This document shows, piece after piece, positions 39,001 to 48,661 of a stretch of DNA of 64,000 nt. The translations under genes and the position numbers were made by a program. The notes below the pieces were generated by a model. That model saw only the letters and a program-made list of their open reading frames with translations, had not been told where the DNA came from and searched no databases. The stretch is from Phycisphaerae bacterium. GTDB lineage: Bacteria; Planctomycetota; Phycisphaerae; UBA1845; CAIVHJ01. Numbering within the stretch: position 1 is the first letter of the stretch; every line of letters starts with the position of its first letter. Where the stretch lies: the NCBI GenBank assembly GCA_022072405.1, contig JAJVHX010000001.1:186001-250000 (forward strand), written 5' to 3'.

Positions 39001-41392
39001 TGGTATCAATTAGCGGAAGATCGTTCACGCTGGGAATGTGAATAGATTGCCCCAGGCGCAACAGTTCCAGCCAGCTAGACAGGCTTTCGACCGGGTAATC
39101 CTGAAAGTGCTGGCGTAAGCCGCTCAGTCCCTCCGCTTGATGCTCATGGATCAGGCTGATACGCTGACGATCGCGGGAGTACAGGAAGATAAAGCAATCA
39201 TCCACATCCACGAAGGACCCTAACTCGCTGAGAGCCTGGTTGATTTCATGGTTGATCGCCTGCGGAGGCAGATTGATAAACCGACTGGAAATGGTGGTGA
39301 TGATCTGTTCGAAGGTCAGACGATATTTCAACGACAGTTCGGCCTGTTTGCGGGCGGTGATGTCGATGATCGTCCCCTCAAAACCCTGCAACTCCTCCGC
39401 TTCATTCTGGACGATGCGGGCATTTTCCGAAATCCAGATCACCTGACCGTCCTGACGATAGACCCGCGATTCAAATCCGTAGACCGATCCATATTCACGC
39501 AGCACGGCAATAAATTGTTGCCGCCGTCCCGGCTCGACATAAAACTGACGATTCAGGTCGATGCGATCATCGAGTAAGTCCTGTGGTGATGAATAACCCA
39601 GAATCCGGGCCATCATCGGGTTGACTGTCAGGTACTGGCCATCCAGGGTGCTCTGGTATATTCCCTCCACCGCGTTTTCAAAGATACTGCGGTAATTCTT
39701 TTCAGCGGCATGCAGAGCCTGTTCAGCCTGGCGGCGGTCACTGATATCCTCGACGGTACCTTCGTAATATAGTGTTCGGCCGCGTGCATCGCGGATGGCC
39801 CGGGCATTTTCCCGCACCTGGATCAGCGAGCCATCCTTGCGCAGCCAGGCCACCTCCAACCCCTTGATCTCGCCGTGGCGTTCGATCTGCTCAATGAAAT
39901 TGTGGCGATGATAACCGGCACCGTAACCGGCCTGTTCCACATTGCGGGCACTTAATTCCGCAACCGATGAATAGCCCAGCATGTCGACGAGCGCCTGGTT
40001 GACATTCAGTATCTGACCGGCGGGTGTGGTGCGATAGATGCCGATCGGCACATTCTCCACCAGCGAACGATAGCGTGATTCGCTTTCGCTCAGTTCGTGC
40101 TCATGCCGGCGGCGCTGCAAGGCATTGGCGATCATCTGGGCCACCAGCTGCATCAGTGAAACTTCATGCGGGGTCCACTGGCGGAGCTGGCGGACCGAAT
40201 CCAAACCGATCAGGCCCAGTGGCTGGCCTTCCGCATGCATGCTGACGCACAACAGTGACTGGATCTGCTGGTGGATGAATTCCGTCTTTTCGCTGGCTGC
40301 TTCCGGTGGTAACTGCGTTACATCCGGTATGTACAACACACGCTGCTGCTGTAGTTGGGCAAAGGCCCAGGCATAATGATTCTGGGGCTGGCGTTGAATG
40401 CGATGGATCTGGGGATCAATTCCGGTGGCGCACCATTCATGGGTGTTGTCCACCACTTGCTGCTGTGGATCGAGCAGGATCACATAGCTGCGATCCACAC
40501 CGACAAACTCACCGATCTGCTGTAAAGCCTGGTTGATACCCGCATCGACGCTCCCGGCGGGCAGATTAATAAACTGTGTTGATATTTTGGTGATCAGATT
40601 TTCCAGGGCGATACGGCGCTGCAGCTCGATCTCGGTTTGCTGGAAAGGCGTGATATCAGTGCCGAACAGTAACGCACCATCGCGCTGTGGGCTGACTTGC
40701 AGTGTGTATAGAAACGTCTGTTGCGCCACCTGATGCAGATAATGGCGGACTTCCTGCGGATTAAGAAGGAGTTCTTCAACCTGGTCACGCAGGTTATTGG
40801 GTAACAGTTGCGTCAGATCATGCGGATCGTCATCCCACTGGGTCAGGATACGACGCACCGCCGCATTGAAATAGATCACCAATCCCTGAGCATTGACCTT
40901 GAAGATGGGATAGGGCAGCGCTTCGGCCAGGGAAGAAAATTCACCAGCCTGTTTTTCGGCGAGTGCGTAGAGGGTGATATCCTCCAGCCAAATGAACACC
41001 TGCTTCTGGGTGGCCGGCTGGGTGGCGTCGGGCCACAGATGAATCCGCACGCATTTATGATGCTGGAGTACTTCACGGCTCGATCGCACCTGGCCGGTGG
41101 CGTCCAGCCAGATCGGCGGCAGCACAATTTCAGAACCCTGACAGGCGGAGCGCAGACTCTGTTGAATTTTCTCGTCGCGGAACAGGCTGTATTCAAACAG
41201 ATTCCGACCTTCCCAGGCCAGGTTCGGCAACAACAACTGTGCCGCCGTCGTACAGTGACGAATGTTTCCCGATGTGTCACAGATCAGCAAGGGTAATGGC
41301 CAATGCTGCCACTTTGCTGAGCGGCGGAGCGGCGTCAATCCCGTCGGTCGTCGCGCAGCGCGACGTGCTGGTTGCATCCGTCTGAATGGCAT
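36092..41392 (-). CDS. Multi-PAS/GAF hybrid sensor histidine kinase with receiver domain
   Basis: A very large (1766 residue) kinase with no membrane span or signal peptide, so cytoplasmic. Approximate layout: PAS 25-145, PAS 150-250, GAF 262-425, PAS 438-555, PAS 563-685, GAF 690-860, PAS 868-990, PAS 996-1118, PAS 1122-1242, PAS 1250-1370, HisKA with phospho-accepting His1400 (GGIAHDFNNLL), HATPase with N box near 1508-1512 and DTGCG at 1558, and a C-terminal receiver with Asp1645/1646, phospho-Asp1691 and Lys1741. The two GAF domains resemble each other (both start with FINLP near their first helix), so a PAS-PAS-GAF block probably duplicated. The kinase probably integrates several intracellular signals. 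No output regulator is encoded next to it. Confidence 0.92.
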   Translation of the reverse strand: MPFRRMQPARRAARRPTGLTPLRRSAKWQHWPLPLLICDTSGNIRHCTTAAQLLLPNLAWEGRNLFEYSLFRDEKIQQSLRSACQGSEIVLPPIWLDATGQVRSSREVLQHHKCVRIHLWPDATQPATQKQVFIWLEDITLYALAEKQAGEFSSLAEALPYPIFKVNAQGLVIYFNAAVRRILTQWDDDPHDLTQLLPNNLRDQVEELLLNPQEVRHYLHQVAQQTFLYTLQVSPQRDGALLFGTDITPFQQTEIELQRRIALENLITKISTQFINLPAGSVDAGINQALQQIGEFVGVDRSYVILLDPQQQVVDNTHEWCATGIDPQIHRIQRQPQNHYAWAFAQLQQQRVLYIPDVTQLPPEAASEKTEFIHQQIQSLLCVSMHAEGQPLGLIGLDSVRQLRQWTPHEVSLMQLVAQMIANALQRRRHEHELSESESRYRSLVENVPIGIYRTTPAGQILNVNQALVDMLGYSSVAELSARNVEQAGYGAGYHRHNFIEQIERHGEIKGLEVAWLRKDGSLIQVRENARAIRDARGRTLYYEGTVEDISDRRQAEQALHAAEKNYRSIFENAVEGIYQSTLDGQYLTVNPMMARILGYSSPQDLLDDRIDLNRQFYVEPGRRQQFIAVLREYGSVYGFESRVYRQDGQVIWISENARIVQNEAEELQGFEGTIIDITARKQAELSLKYRLTFEQIITTISSRFINLPPQAINHEINQALSELGSFVDVDDCFIFLYSRDRQRISLIHEHQAEGLSGLRQHFQDYPVESLSSWLELLRLGQSIHIPSVNDLPLIDTNRQLLQQAGIVSCLLVPMQVGGQLLGFLGLSTRRREERWSNDTIALVKILGEIFANTIRRQYSEQALQESENRFRQLAENIPGVVYLCQNDDRYTMQYLNDAVESLTGYAKEEFLSDRLSFAELIHPEDLPQVVELVNEGVRQQAPYHLVYRLQHLQLGWRWAEEIGVGVFEQDQLLLLEGFISDITERVEAEQRLRHTKDTLNSILQSSTEYAILATDQDYRVIHFNPMAERLFNVQESEALGRPVPELLQQRAVNLARFTRVQEILQQYEKWEEEIVIHAVDGHHRYLHLVVAPMRAEGGTRIGYVLFAQDVTERKQAYQNLRESESRYRSLFEGASDAIFLYDGDGHILDANERAVQLYGYSRAELLKLRAGGPLSADNLVSSNKTEQQLRRVRAGEALTFEWIGRRRDGSTFPEEVSLNPINISGQRYLLAIIRDVTERKLAEQMLKEQQAFLRQIIDLSPNFIFAKDREGRFTLVNQAVADAYGTTVDSLIGKGDADFNTNTDEVAHFRADDLQVMDSQQEKFIPEEKITDSRSKVRYLQTVKRPIIGGDGQAQQVLGVSTDITERKRNEAEKEQLQAQLYQAQKMESIGMLAGGIAHDFNNLLAGILGFASMATEEVGPSHPATQSLGLIVQSAEKAAKLTRELLAYARGGPRLREVFDLNQLVRDMLSLLRANIPRHVMIDQRLSQVPLVINADPAQIQQVIMNLCINAGEAIGEAAGHITITTWKTIQPPPDFEPLSSAQVEPGEYAVLEVADTGCGLPQELVQRIFEPFFSTKEFGRGMGLAAVQGIIMQHRGEIQVTSQPQQGTTFTLLLPTTDQPLPPPLTVRDPADRGSETILVADDEELVLQVAQRCLTKLGYRVITAPNGTAAINLFREQVDSIQLIILDLVMPGLNGAEVIAQLKTIAPQIRILISSGYSETMVAEQLPPGAIDGFIQKPFTAQALGQTVRQTLDLQKPPVPGS

Positions 41393-41603
41393 TGCTATTG
41401 ATCACACAGGACAGGATCGTTCATGATTCGAACGCTGCGGTTATTGTAGTGAGTTTAACTCGCCGACGGCAATAAGATTGAGCAAAAAATGACCATAATT
41501 GCATTGATTCGGATCAGGAGACCAGCGGGCAATGGATCAGTAGATAAGCAATCGCAGCCAAGTCCGAAAATCAGCAGAATGGGAGCAGCAGGAATACACT
41601 TTT

Positions 41604-42026
41604 CTATTCACCGATAATCTTGATCAGGACGCGCTTAGCCCGCCGGCCGTCGAATTCCCCATAGAAAATCTGTTCCCACGGGCCGAAGTCGAGCTGGCCG
41701 CGGGTGATCGCCACCACCACCTCGCGGCCCATGATTTGCCGTTTATGATGAGCATCGGCATTGTCTTCACCGGTTCGGTTATGGTGATAGCGCTCCGGAC
41801 TGGGATCAAAAGGGGCAAGCTGCTCCAGCCAGCGCTGGTAATCTTCGAGTAAACCGTGTTCATCGTCGTTAATAAAAACGCTGGCGGTAATGTGCATGGC
41901 ATTGACCAGGCATAAACCCTCCTGCACTCCACTCCGCCGGACTTCGGCGGTCACATCGGAGGTAATGTTGACAAATCCCATACGCGCCGGAACATTCAGG
42001 GTCAGATAATGCGTGTGGCTTTTCAT
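41604..42026 (-). CDS. yjbQ: YjbQ family protein (UPF0047), possible thiamine phosphate synthase activity
   Basis: A 140-residue UPF0047 protein with the family blocks [29 protein letters not shown] and [31 protein letters not shown] (read in two motifs). E. coli YjbQ has a weak thiamine phosphate synthase activity; the physiological role is unsettled. Its ATG overlaps the stop of the Lgt-like gene by four bases. A thiamine-binding COG0011 protein is encoded in the same operon, which strengthens a thiamine link by context. Confidence 0.9.
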   Translation of the reverse strand: MKSHTHYLTLNVPARMGFVNITSDVTAEVRRSGVQEGLCLVNAMHITASVFINDDEHGLLEDYQRWLEQLAPFDPSPERYHHNRTGEDNADAHHKRQIMGREVVVAITRGQLDFGPWEQIFYGEFDGRRAKRVLIKIIGE

Positions 42027-42814
42027 GTTTGACTCTGTGAAAGATTGCCCGGCTCGGCTGTCATCGAGGTAAGATTATTTCGAGTGTGCTGAATGATGAT
42101 TAATAACACTGCCGATATCAACGCGACGGACAGGCAGATTATCTGAGAGGTGGAAACCGGGCCGATCTTCGGCCGGTCGGCCAGATCACCCCGCCATTCT
42201 TCGCTCACCGCGCGAACTGCACCATAAAATAACAGGAACCACCACAGTAACGTACCGTGCCACCGTGCACTATTTATGTATAACATCACCAGCAGGGTAA
42301 TCAATAGTCCCATGATCTCATATAAAGGCGTGGGGTGCAGAGGCAGGCCTGCCGGGGCATCGCTTCCAGCAGGGTAAGTGATCGCCCAAGGCCAGGGACA
42401 CGTAACACCATAACAGCAGCCGTTGGCCAGACAACCCAGCTTGGCTGCCGCCAGGGATAGGGGCAGGGGCCATACAACCAGATCGAGAAACTCACCTCGT
42501 CGCCCGCGATAGAATAGCGCCACACCGGTGACGATGGCCAGATAGGCGAGCGCTCCGCCCCAGTAGCCACCATTCATGTAATGTCGAGGGGTGAAATAGC
42601 GGCTGATCGTGATTGCGTTTCTGTCGGCCTGCAAGTCATATAGTAACTTGGCCCCGGTGGTCATGCTCAGTAGATAGAATAATGCCAGCGCCACCGCCTA
42701 GCGCCGCCGGAACTGGAACCGCCGACAACCCCACCAGGCCATCAGCAGACACACGCCGGCGCTGCCGATGTACAAGACGCTGTAAGTTTTCAGCGGCCCG
42801 ATAGTTGACCACAT
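42023..42814 (-). pseudogene. Prolipoprotein diacylglyceryl transferase-like gene with in-frame TAG
   Basis: An Lgt-family membrane protein gene. ATG 42814 starts MWSTIGPLKTYSVLYIGSAG with the first membrane span, and codon 39 is TAG (42698-42700). The same frame continues without further stops to 42023. Conserved features after the stop are ALALFYLLSMTTGAKLLYDL, a NGGYWGGALAYL block where true Lgt has HGG, and KLGCLANGCCYG where Lgt has an Arg instead of Lys. The changes at these key positions suggest an Lgt-like protein of altered activity rather than standard Lgt. Translation could restart at GTG 42694 but would lack the first span. The four-base overlap with yjbQ argues that the end is still translated. 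It may be a base error. Confidence 0.75.
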
Positions 42815-42874
42815 GGTCGCCAGTTCCGTTTCGCCGGAGTCCGAAAAACTTTTCCGGCTGCGCTTCCGGCAGGA

Positions 42875-43186
42875 CTACTTCTTCAATTCCCGGCTCAGGA
42901 TATTTTCCACCTTTTTGATTTTGCTTTCCAGCCGGCCGGTGTGGCCTCTTCTCCAGTCCACCTTGATGGTGCAACTGATCCGGTCGCAATCCACACTCAT
43001 CCACTCGAAACACTGTTGTATCACGGCGAACGCTTCTGCCCATTCGCCCTCGACAATCGTGCCCATCGGATTGAGGCGATAGTCCAGCCCGCTGCGATCG
43101 ATAAGCTCCAGACTTCGGGCGATATATTGGCTCACCGATTCGCCCTGGCCCAGCGGCGACATCGAAAATTCCACCAGTGCAGCCAT
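42875..43186 (-). CDS. MTH1187/COG0011 family thiamine-binding protein
   Basis: A 103-residue protein. It begins AALVEFSMSPLGQGESVSQYIA and contains LDYRLNPMGTIVEGEW and ISCTIKVDWRRGHTGRLESKI (two family blocks). The COG0011/YkoF-like fold binds thiamine or hydroxymethylpyrimidine in known members. It lies in an operon with yjbQ and an interrupted Lgt-like gene. There are 60 bases to the next gene and 11 to the upstream one. Confidence 0.88.
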   Translation of the reverse strand: MAALVEFSMSPLGQGESVSQYIARSLELIDRSGLDYRLNPMGTIVEGEWAEAFAVIQQCFEWMSVDCDRISCTIKVDWRRGHTGRLESKIKKVENILSRELKK

Positions 43187-43197
43187 TGATCATCTCC

Positions 43198-43584
43198 TCA
43201 TTGCAATGCGGGAAATCGAATCTTCAGGTCGGGATATTTCTGCTGCATGAATTGCAGGGCGAAATAGGTATGGCAATGTTCGACGCGCGGGTTCTTCTGC
43301 GTCGGGCAGTTGCAGCCGATGTACAGATTCGTGTGACGGGCCAGCTCGGCCAGCTTGTCAAACGCCGCGCGATCTTCCTTGAATCGGGTTGTCAGCAGGG
43401 CGAGGAAATTCTTACGAAACCGCTGCCAGTCGATCGCTTCGCCAGAATCCAGAAACGCCTTCACCATCTCCGTCGTCGGTCGAAGAATGTGATGCGTATG
43501 ATAGCGTGTATCCTGCCGCATCCCCTTGGGCAGCGGATCACCCGCCGGCCTCTTCCCTCTGTACAATTTGTAGCGGGCTAACAT
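43198..43584 (-). CDS. DUF488-like protein
   Basis: A 128-residue protein with a C-terminal motif YIGCNCPTQKNPRVEHCHTY, in which Cys and His positions resemble the L-x-C-x-C...C-H end of DUF488 proteins. The N-terminal part (ARYKLYRGKRPAGDPLPKGMRQ) differs from standard DUF488. GGAG lies five bases before the ATG. It heads the YjbQ/COG0011 group, 12 bases from the COG0011 gene. Function unknown. Confidence 0.6.
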   Translation of the reverse strand: MLARYKLYRGKRPAGDPLPKGMRQDTRYHTHHILRPTTEMVKAFLDSGEAIDWQRFRKNFLALLTTRFKEDRAAFDKLAELARHTNLYIGCNCPTQKNPRVEHCHTYFALQFMQQKYPDLKIRFPALQ

Positions 43585-43615
43585 TCATTCTCCTGCCAAA
43601 AATATGATACCCACA

Positions 43616-45019
43616 TCATACCTTCGCCAAAGCATAGATTGATCGATGAAAATAGTCTCTGACCCATGTTCTTTGCATTTCTGTTTTCTCATTTCTGATG
43701 ATGGTTTGCAGAATGTCGGGGGTGTGCCAGCCGTGACGGAGTTGGCCGGTGTGGCCGAGGTAGAAGCATTCGAGATAATTGAGCAGCGGGTCGCCGTCAT
43801 TGGGTAAGTCGGGATTGGCTGGCGGAGCGGGGGGGATGTCGGCGATGTCGATCGGTGGATGAAATGTGGCGGTGATATGCGGGTCCAGGCCGCGAATATA
43901 GGTGACGTTATCGTTGAAGGTGATGGGCACGATATAAGTTTTTCGCGAGCTGCCGCGACCGGCTCGTTCGAGATATCTGGTTAAAACGCGAAGACCACGC
44001 TTCACGCGCATCTGCTGACCATAAAACAGAAACGGCGTTCCGCCGTCAACGAACATCAACAGGGGTAGCTGGCGATCGATCATGATGCGGGCGGAGTCAG
44101 CCAGCATGGCTTTGAGATGTGATTCGCCGGCGTGTACGCCGACAATATTCGGATCGGTGTGGGCAAATTTCGGGAAAAACTGTTCCGCCACCCAGGTGCC
44201 GATCTCCAGGCCGCGTAAGGCTTCGGCAGTAACCGGGGCGTCTAGTAAACCATGGCGATGTGAGGCCGCCAGGATGATGTTGTGTCGGGACCGGCGAGTG
44301 GCTGGGTCGATCAGGCCCGCCTCGAACAGTCGCTCACGATGTTGAACGATGACCGCCGGCCCAATACGACCGGAAATTTGATTTAATACGCCTCGCCGCA
44401 GCAGTAAATGGCTGCGATCGAGAAACCCCTGGAAGCGATACCCCGGCCAGCCAAACCAGCCATGCCAGGTTTGATACAACATCAACGGAAGCAGGGCGGC
44501 GTAGGATCGGATCGACCCGAAATTGGGCAGACCCTGTTCAGCTTGGTTAAGCAGTGCCTGCAGAAATTTCGGCGACCCGGCACCCGGGAATAGCGTTCGC
44601 CTGATCGATCCAGCACATCGGTCCGGCCTGATTTCTCCGGCCTGCAGCCTGCGGAGGCGATGAGCGGTGAATAAACCGTCGAGATAAAACTGGTGAAGCT
44701 GGTTCCAGCAGGCCAATTCGGCGGCACTATCGGACCAGGGGTCCAACGTGATCAGTGAGTTGAACAGCGTGGTTAATTCATGGCGTTGATGTTCCAGCCA
44801 ACGGTCGCGCGGTGCGTTGTTGCTCAGTTCAGTGATCAGCGAATGGTAATTGTGCTGCACATCTGCGCGCAGTCGGTTAATAAACAGTTGGCGATACTCC
44901 GCCAGAGCTTGATCTCGTTTTGTGTAATCCCAATCGGGTTGATTTTCGACGGATATCATGCGGCCATGCAGCGCTCGTAGCTGTTCCGGCTTACCCAGGT
45001 TGAAATTTGGTGTAATCAT
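43616..45019 (-). CDS. Possible acyltransferase, uncertain
   Basis: A 467-residue soluble protein. The segment NIILAASHRHGLLDAPV resembles the first catalytic block of glycerolphosphate acyltransferases (normally H-X4-D), but the spacing from the first His to Asp is five residues. LPLLMFVDGGTPF could be the third block (normally E/D-G-x-R/T). These resemblances are weak. No signal peptide or membrane spans are clear. It lies just upstream of the DUF488-like gene, with 31 bases between, and next to the 16S promoter region. The function should be regarded as unknown. Confidence 0.5.
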   Translation of the reverse strand: MITPNFNLGKPEQLRALHGRMISVENQPDWDYTKRDQALAEYRQLFINRLRADVQHNYHSLITELSNNAPRDRWLEHQRHELTTLFNSLITLDPWSDSAAELACWNQLHQFYLDGLFTAHRLRRLQAGEIRPDRCAGSIRRTLFPGAGSPKFLQALLNQAEQGLPNFGSIRSYAALLPLMLYQTWHGWFGWPGYRFQGFLDRSHLLLRRGVLNQISGRIGPAVIVQHRERLFEAGLIDPATRRSRHNIILAASHRHGLLDAPVTAEALRGLEIGTWVAEQFFPKFAHTDPNIVGVHAGESHLKAMLADSARIMIDRQLPLLMFVDGGTPFLFYGQQMRVKRGLRVLTRYLERAGRGSSRKTYIVPITFNDNVTYIRGLDPHITATFHPPIDIADIPPAPPANPDLPNDGDPLLNYLECFYLGHTGQLRHGWHTPDILQTIIRNEKTEMQRTWVRDYFHRSIYALAKV

Positions 45020-45136
45020 CAGGGATCAGATTGCAGCAAATGTGTTGAAAAAGTATGCTAACAACGTGTGAAATTTCTCGTAAATTTACGCTAAGCAAGG
45101 GTTTTTGGAAAAGCTGATTTTTTTATGTTTTGCCTG

Positions 45137-45164
45137 TAGACATCGTTTGTAAATGTGGTATTAT
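45137..45164 (+). promoter_or_regulatory. Candidate 16S rRNA promoter
   Basis: TAGACA (45137-45142) and TATTAT (45159-45164) are 16 bases apart, each five of six to consensus, in an AT-rich region. It lies about 320 bases before the 16S gene. Confidence 0.55.
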
Positions 45165-45224
45165 TTAGGGCTTGCCGTATCCGATCGAGAACCATACGGC
45201 CTTAAATCTCTACGATTTATGTTT

Positions 45225-45236
45225 TGTTCTTTGACA
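45225..45236 (+). promoter_or_regulatory. boxA-like antitermination sequence in the rRNA leader
   Basis: TGTTCTTTGACA matches the boxA consensus used for Nus-dependent rRNA antitermination (TGCTCTTTAACA in E. coli, TGTTCTTTGA in many others). It is at the expected place between promoter and 16S. Confidence 0.6.
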
Positions 45237-45486
45237 AGTGAACAGTGTATGCTGTTGCGAGGATGTGTTTCCTTAAGTGCAGTTGCGAACGGCACTTAAG
45301 CGAAAAACGGCGGTCTGGCGCCTAATCCAGACATTGGTGTGCATAGCCTCTCCCAAGGGTTTCACAGTCTGAGGGAGAATGTGCACTCAAACATTCTCGC
45401 ATACGCAACATGCGATTGTTTGAGCCTACTCGTTCGAAGGTTATTCCCACCTCAGGCCGACGCTTGAGGATGGGTTCCGACGAATA

Positions 45487-47130
<1,644 letters not shown>

Positions 47131-47156
47131 CAACAGCTACACTGTTTGCCATATTA

Positions 47157-47188
47157 AAGCCCTGGCGATTTATTGCCGGGGCTTTTTT
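47157..47188 (+). terminator. Rho-independent terminator of the 16S transcript
   Basis: The stem AAGCCCTGGC pairs with GCCGGGGCTT (one T-G pair), followed by TTTTTT. It ends the 16S transcript about 160 bases past the gene. The following 314 bases to 47502 hold no gene that I can support. Confidence 0.88.
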
Positions 47189-47502
47189 ATTTGTAGAGGC
47201 AGTATGAATCTGAAAGTTATGGGCTGGAAATGGATAGGCGCAACGTGGTTTTATGTGGGGCGCGGTAGGATAACCGAAGGCAATACTCCTGAATAAATAA
47301 TACTTTACGAAAGAGGCCTCATTTAGCCGAAATTTGCAGGAACGTTGAGATATTGAGATTTCGTACTTGGCAAATGATTCGATTTGGGTTATTTTCTTGC
47401 CCATTGCAGTTCGACCATTGTTCTCTGCCGGCGCGGCGGAGAAGTCAATGGTGTGTTAAAGTCATTAATAAAAATTTAGGTTTATCACAAGGAGGACGCG
47501 TG

Positions 47503-48552
47503 ATGCAGCGCGTGAATTGGATTTTAAGTCTGGCACTATTGGGTTTGGTCATTCCAAGTGCCACAGTAAAAGCCGAAACCGGCACGGAAACAACGATACC
47601 GGCCCTTTTCTCGCTGGCTCAGGATAATGGTGACCAGCCCGCCGAACCGGCCGCTCCGGCGGAACCGATGGCTGATGAGCCGATGAGTTCGGGCGACGAA
47701 TGGGATATCGCCGGTTACGTTAACATGCGTCCTGCCGATCCCCAGCCACTGGGTACCTTCGATCTGAAGGTTTTTTTTGACTACTCCACCGCTTCCGACG
47801 GATCGGATGATGATTTCTTCACCCGGTTCGCCTGGGAATGGGGTTTCCTGGAAAATCATGAGCTCGTGTTGAAGCTGCCGATCAATTATGGTGATGGTGA
47901 AGAGGGCAATGCTGATATTTCGGTTGGCTGGCACTGGCGCCTGTGGAAGGAAGATGGCTGGATTCCAGCTTTTGCGATTTATAACGAAGTAAGACTGCCC
48001 ACGGGTAACGATTCCAGCGGAGTGGATTGGGAAATTCGTCCGATCATCACCAAATCCATCATTGAAAATTCTCTCCGGCTGCATGTTAACCCGTTCTTCA
48101 AGTGGCTGGGTGGCGATAACATCGAAACCAACGCCTGGAAGCACGCCGGTGACAACACCGATGAAGATCGTCCTTTCGGCTGGAATGAACGAGGCAGCAC
48201 CAATTGGGGCGGTAACAGCTGGTTCTGGAATCGTGATCGCAAGACGGATCGCGAATTTCAGGCGGGCAGCACGTTTGGTCTGGATTACAAACTGACTGAC
48301 GCAGCAACCGTGAATTTCAATTACATTCTGGATTCCGGCGTGCTGAATGGTTATGGCATGCAGCACAGCATGGAAGCTGGTATTGATTACAACATTATGG
48401 CCAATCAGTGGCTGACCTGGTCAACCCGCTGGACACTGGATGGCGACAGCCAGGGCGACAACTGGGGTATGGTCCTCGGTTATGTGATCCGTTTCGACGG
48501 ACCGAAGATGGGCTGGCGCACTGCGGAAGTGCCCTATCCCTGGTTTGAATAA
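47503..48552 (+). CDS. Secreted protein, likely outer-membrane beta-barrel
   Basis: A 349-residue protein with a signal peptide (MQRVNWILSLALLGLVIPSATVKA). An Ala/Pro/Glu-rich linker (about 40-65) follows, then alternating aromatic/polar strands rich in Trp, Asn and Asp up to a C-terminal aromatic residue (WFE end). This pattern suggests an outer-membrane barrel, possibly of the MetA-pathway/transporter-like group, but that is only a rough likeness. GGAGG lies seven bases before ATG 47503. A terminator follows, so it is monocistronic. Confidence 0.75.
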   Translation: MQRVNWILSLALLGLVIPSATVKAETGTETTIPALFSLAQDNGDQPAEPAAPAEPMADEPMSSGDEWDIAGYVNMRPADPQPLGTFDLKVFFDYSTASDGSDDDFFTRFAWEWGFLENHELVLKLPINYGDGEEGNADISVGWHWRLWKEDGWIPAFAIYNEVRLPTGNDSSGVDWEIRPIITKSIIENSLRLHVNPFFKWLGGDNIETNAWKHAGDNTDEDRPFGWNERGSTNWGGNSWFWNRDRKTDREFQAGSTFGLDYKLTDAATVNFNYILDSGVLNGYGMQHSMEAGIDYNIMANQWLTWSTRWTLDGDSQGDNWGMVLGYVIRFDGPKMGWRTAEVPYPWFE

Positions 48553-48577
48553 TGTGACCGGGCTGAATGAATGATTG

Positions 48578-48611
48578 AAAACCCCGTCGGGTTCACCGGC
48601 GGGGTTTTTTT
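48578..48611 (+). terminator. Rho-independent terminator after the outer-membrane protein gene
   Basis: The stem AACCCCGTCGG pairs with CCGGCGGGGTT (one T-G pair), followed by a run of seven T. Confidence 0.85.
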
Positions 48612-48661
48612 ATGTCTGAAGACGATTTGAAAAACCAGGCCATTTTAGAAACACGTAAACG

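Larger units (their letters stand above)
45020..45486 (+). other. 16S rRNA promoter and leader region
   Basis: A 467-base non-coding stretch between the minus-strand acyltransferase-like gene and the 16S gene. It contains a sigma70-like promoter (45137-45164), a boxA-like sequence (45225-45236) and a leader of about 310 bases. No tRNA was seen in it. Confidence 0.8.

Noticed and set aside
47189..47502. A 23S or 5S rRNA gene or spacer tRNA after 16S
   Set aside because: A terminator follows 16S, and the sequence to the next protein gene shows none of the conserved 23S, 5S or tRNA blocks.
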